From positions 1,426,001 through 1,490,000 of the forward strand of contig NZ_CP146091.1 in assembly GCF_037023145.1 (NCBI RefSeq): a stretch of DNA of 64,000 nt. Reading direction: 5' to 3'. This DNA comes from Ralstonia sp. RRA. GTDB lineage: Bacteria > Pseudomonadota > Gammaproteobacteria > Burkholderiales > Burkholderiaceae. The notes under the pieces are model-generated. The model searched no databases. It worked only from the letters and a program-made list of their open reading frames with translations, and was not told the origin of the DNA. Shown here in pieces: positions 61,450-64,000 of this stretch (its first letter is position 1; each line of letters opens with the position of its first letter). The position numbers and the translations under genes are program-made.

Positions 61450-62066
61450 GGTGTTCCGTCCTCCGGGGCGTGTCGGCGCAAATCGTGCTCGACGTAATGA
61501 TGCAGGTGCCGGATCGCGGCCTGCAGCGGTTCGGGATCGTCGTAGAGATGGCTCAACATGACGCCGCCTTCCAGTCCGCCGATGAGGACGGCGCTGACGT
61601 TCGCCGGATCGATGTCCTTTCGGAGCTCGCTGCGGCGCATGCCGTCCAGCACGATCTGTTCTATCAGGCTCCGCCACCGGGACATGGCATCCACAGCGCG
61701 TTCGCGCAGGCCCGGATGAGCGTGGTCGGATTCGATGGCGACATTCATGATCGGGCAGCCACCAGGCAGTGGCACGGGCCCGTCTTCCGGTTGATAGGCG
61801 TGGATCAGGGCGAGTAGTTGCTCAGTCGCAGTCTCGCAGCCCGTCAGGCTGTCAATCAGGCGATCGCGCACGCGCGCTACGGCGTGGTCGAACGCGGCAT
61901 ACGCCAGCGCCTCCCGGCTTTCGAAGTGCCGATACAGTCCGCCTTTCTGCAATCCGCTGACGGCCATGACCTGCGAGATCGGTACACCGAGCCAACCCTG
62001 CTCGTTCATCAGATCTGCCGTCAACGCAATCACTTGGTTGCGGGTGCGTTCGCCCTTGCTGGTCAT
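61446..62066 (-). CDS. TetR/AcrR-family repressor (autoregulated)
   Basis: 206 residues from ATG 62066. HTH signature VSGLQKGGLYRHFESREALAYAAF, with the TetR_C ligand region containing GGCPIMNVAIESDHAHPGL. The palindrome GACCGATCGGTC lies 17 bp before the start, as expected for autoregulation. The downstream NTF2-like gene is its probable co-regulated target. Confidence 0.9.
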   Translation of the reverse strand: MTSKGERTRNQVIALTADLMNEQGWLGVPISQVMAVSGLQKGGLYRHFESREALAYAAFDHAVARVRDRLIDSLTGCETATEQLLALIHAYQPEDGPVPLPGGCPIMNVAIESDHAHPGLRERAVDAMSRWRSLIEQIVLDGMRRSELRKDIDPANVSAVLIGGLEGGVMLSHLYDDPEPLQAAIRHLHHYVEHDLRRHAPEDGTP

Positions 62067-62083
62067 GTGCATCCCACTAAAAA

Positions 62084-62095
62084 GACCGATCGGTC
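62084..62095 (-). promoter_or_regulatory. TetR operator palindrome GACCGATCGGTC
   Basis: A 12-bp perfect palindrome just upstream of the TetR start, in the interval that also separates it from the alpha/beta-hydrolase gene. This AccGATCGgtC-type dyad is common for AcrR/TetR proteins. Confidence 0.6.
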
Positions 62096-62265
62096 GCTTT
62101 AACGGCCAGTATAGGCGGCGGATTTCGGGATCGCAATGGTTGACGAACCGCTTGCCTGACAACGACAGCTTGAGAATGGCTTCGCCTGCTGCATCGCCGC
62201 ATCCCGCCTGGGCCAGCGTACAATCAGGCTTCGCTTTCTCCCGCTGTTTACGTGTAGGAGTCTTC

Positions 62266-63135
62266 ATGCCTGTTTCGCCGCGCCTCGCTTTCGTGCAGTG
62301 CCTGAGCCCGTCCGGCCTGCATCGGATGGCCTATCACGAGTGGGGCGATCCGCAGAATCCGCGTGTGCTGGTTTGCGTGCACGGCCTCTCGCGTACCGGC
62401 CGCGACTTCGACGTGGTGGCGCAGGCGTTGTGCAACGACTACCGCGTCATCTGCCCCGATGTGGTCGGCCGTGGACGCTCCGATTGGCTGCTCGATCCGA
62501 AGGGCTACGTGATTCCGCAATATGTGGCCGACATGGTCACGTTGCTGGCGCGCCTGAACGTGGAGTCGGTCGACTGGTTTGGAACCTCGATGGGCGGGCT
62601 GATTGGCATGAGCCTGGCGGGCCTGCAGAAATCACCGATCCGCAAGCTGCTGCTCAACGATGTGGGGCCGCGCGTGACGGAGTCGTCCTTGACGCGTATT
62701 GGCGCGTACCTGGGCTTGAACGTCCGCTTCAAGACCTTCGACGAAGGGCTTGCATATCTCAAGACGATCAGCGCATCGTTCGGGCCGCATACGCCGGAGC
62801 AATGGCGCGAGCTGAATACCGCCATTCTCAAGCCGCAGGGTGGCGAGTGGATCCTGCACTATGATCCGCGCCTGGCCGAACCATTCAAGAGCGCCACGCC
62901 CGAGTTGATCGCAGCGGGGGAAGCCGCGCTGTGGAAGCTCTTCGAGGCCATTCCCGGCGAGGTGCTCATCGTGCGCGGCGCGCAGTCCGATCTGCTCACG
63001 CGCGAGACCGTCGAGGCCATGATGCAACGCGGCCAGCATGTGAACACGGTGGAGATTCCCGACGTGGGCCACGCGCCGACCTTCGTCCAACCGGACCAGG
63101 TGGCGATCGCCCGCAAGTTCTTCCTCGGTCAATGA
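62266..63135 (+). CDS. Alpha/beta-hydrolase
   Basis: 289 residues from ATG 62266 with TAGGAG 5 nt upstream. Motifs: VCVHGLSRTGRDFD, nucleophile elbow FGTSMGGLIG, acid in VRGAQSDLLT, and His in DVGHAPTF. Resembles esterases/lactonases found beside relA in Ralstonia and related genera. Substrate unknown. Confidence 0.9.
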   Translation: MPVSPRLAFVQCLSPSGLHRMAYHEWGDPQNPRVLVCVHGLSRTGRDFDVVAQALCNDYRVICPDVVGRGRSDWLLDPKGYVIPQYVADMVTLLARLNVESVDWFGTSMGGLIGMSLAGLQKSPIRKLLLNDVGPRVTESSLTRIGAYLGLNVRFKTFDEGLAYLKTISASFGPHTPEQWRELNTAILKPQGGEWILHYDPRLAEPFKSATPELIAAGEAALWKLFEAIPGEVLIVRGAQSDLLTRETVEAMMQRGQHVNTVEIPDVGHAPTFVQPDQVAIARKFFLGQ

Positions 63136-63165
63136 CCGCTTGTTTGACCCAATTCAATTTGCAAC

Positions 63166-63534
63166 ATGAGCACTGAACTGAAGCGTTACAACGTCGAACA
63201 TCGCTATTCCGACGCGGCCGTCTACAACGGTGTCGTCTACGTGGCCGGCCAGGTGCCTGAGACCACGCTGGATGCCGGCATCGCTGAGCAGACGGCCGAG
63301 GTGCTCGCCATCATCGACCGCGTGCTCGCCGCCAACGGCAGCGACAAGACGCGCATCCTGATGTGCCAGATCTTCCTGAAAGACATCACCGAGATTGGCG
63401 AGATGAACAAGGTGTGGGACCAGTGGGTCGCCGCCGAGTCCAAGAACTCGCCGCCGCGCGCTACGGTTGAGTCCGCACTGGCCAACCCGAAGTACCGCAT
63501 TGAAATCGTCGTGACGGCTGCGCAGAAGAGCTAA
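63166..63534 (+). CDS. RidA-family enamine/imine deaminase
   Basis: 122 residues, YjgF/RidA fold: YSDAAVYNGVVYVAGQVPE, QTAEVLAIIDRVLAANGSDKTRILM and PPRATVESALANPKYRIEIVVTA, with the Arg of PPRA that is conserved for catalysis. It hydrolyses reactive 2-aminoacrylate-type intermediates. It immediately precedes relA. Confidence 0.93.
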   Translation: MSTELKRYNVEHRYSDAAVYNGVVYVAGQVPETTLDAGIAEQTAEVLAIIDRVLAANGSDKTRILMCQIFLKDITEIGEMNKVWDQWVAAESKNSPPRATVESALANPKYRIEIVVTAAQKS

Positions 63535-63561
63535 GCCCGTCGCGTCACAGCAGGACGCATC

Positions 63562-64000
63562 ATGGAGAACAAGACCGACCGGCCAGCCGAGGGGGCTGGC
63601 AAGTTGGCAACACCCGCGGCAGAGCAGGTCGCTAAGGCGATCGAATACCTCGCCGCCAATGCCGGCGATAACGTTACGCTGACGGGCGAGTCGCTGGAGT
63701 CGCACGCGCGCGGCACGATCGCCATCCTCGAAGGGTTGCGCGTTGATACGCCGTCGCTGCAGGCGGCCGCGCTGTTCCTGTTGCCCACGTTGGCGATGGA
63801 CAACGAAAAGGCGCTCGAACCCGCATTCGGCCCAGAGGTGGTCAAACTCGTGCACGACGTGCGGCAGCTGCTGCGCATCGGCGCGATTGCTGGCTTGGTG
63901 AGCCCGACGGATGCCGGTATCACGCGCAAGAACGAAGCCGAGGCACGCCGCGCCCAGGTCGAGGCGCTGCGCAAGATGCTGCTTGCGTTCGCGCAGGACA
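63562..64000 (+). CDS. relA: RelA/SpoT-family (p)ppGpp synthetase (5' part)
   Basis: First 146 codons; the gene runs past the window edge. The N-terminal helical region (AEQVAKAIEYLAANAGDNVTL…TLAMDNEKALEPAFGPEVVKLVHDVRQLL) matches the HD-domain start of long RelA/SpoT homologues; the hydrolase HD residues, if present, lie beyond. The start ATG 63562 follows 27 bp after the ridA gene. Confidence 0.85.
   Translation, partial: MENKTDRPAEGAGKLATPAAEQVAKAIEYLAANAGDNVTLTGESLESHARGTIAILEGLRVDTPSLQAAALFLLPTLAMDNEKALEPAFGPEVVKLVHDVRQLLRIGAIAGLVSPTDAGITRKNEAEARRAQVEALRKMLLAFAQD

Overview
The window is 64 kb of GC-rich chromosomal DNA from a betaproteobacterium of the Burkholderiales. Gene content and order (FAD oxidase–DUF2069–WrbA, MFS/acyltransferase–FKBP–aroC–ETF-QO, scoAB–3-hydroxybutyrate dehydrogenase, RidA–RelA) and protein style fit Ralstonia or a close relative. 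That assignment is recognition from the translations, not a database result.

Region 1 (1–10.2 kb) holds mixed metabolic and regulatory genes: the 3' end of a persulfide-dioxygenase-type metallo-hydrolase, NnrU, a PLP-dependent Ser/Thr dehydratase with a divergent LysR regulator, an aldo/keto reductase, the argP/argO regulator–exporter pair, an ankyrin-repeat lipoprotein, and a LysR gene followed by an AI-2E-type permease.

Region 2 (10.2–28.3 kb) is a regulated efflux and aromatic-catabolism block. A TetR gene is divergent from an RND tripartite pump (MFP, RND, OMF lipoprotein). A PqiABC envelope lipid-transport operon follows. A second, paralogous TetR gene is divergent from an operon of MhpA-like flavin hydroxylase, type I extradiol dioxygenase, FAH-family hydrolase, acyl-CoA synthetase and OmpW porin. 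Both divergent regions, and a third upstream of the LysR/AI-2E pair, carry a near-identical promoter: TTGACA, a 17-bp spacer holding an ATCAGTKATGA-type operator, then a -10 element. This looks like one small regulon.

Region 3 (28.3–35.8 kb) has a membrane diguanylate cyclase and a LysR regulator divergent from a tightly overlapping operon: ketopantoate-reductase-like, VOC protein, MaoC hydratase, CaiB/BaiF CoA-transferase, AroE-like dehydrogenase, AroQ-like dehydratase. The mixture of CoA-thioester enzymes with shikimate-type enzymes matches no pathway I can name and is the best candidate for undescribed biology here.

Region 4 (35.8–43.7 kb) is an accessory, eroded island ending at a tRNA-Arg(TCT) gene. 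It contains a 42-bp tandem repeat array, a lipoprotein, a LuxR-type regulator, an IS3-family transposase remnant, a frameshifted putative PD-(D/E)XK gene, DUF6680 and other orphan proteins, and a joined-up remnant of a phage P27-family terminase small subunit.

Region 5 (43.7–64 kb) returns to core genome: FAD-linked oxidase, WrbA, YihY, Mpo1-like protein, O-acetylhomoserine sulfhydrylase-type enzyme, CBS protein, MFS–acyltransferase fusion, FKBP isomerase, chorismate synthase, ETF-ubiquinone oxidoreductase, an SDR, the ketone-body operon (scoA-scoB-bdh) with a divergent PAS–LuxR regulator, a TetR gene with its own palindromic operator, an alpha/beta hydrolase, RidA and the start of relA.
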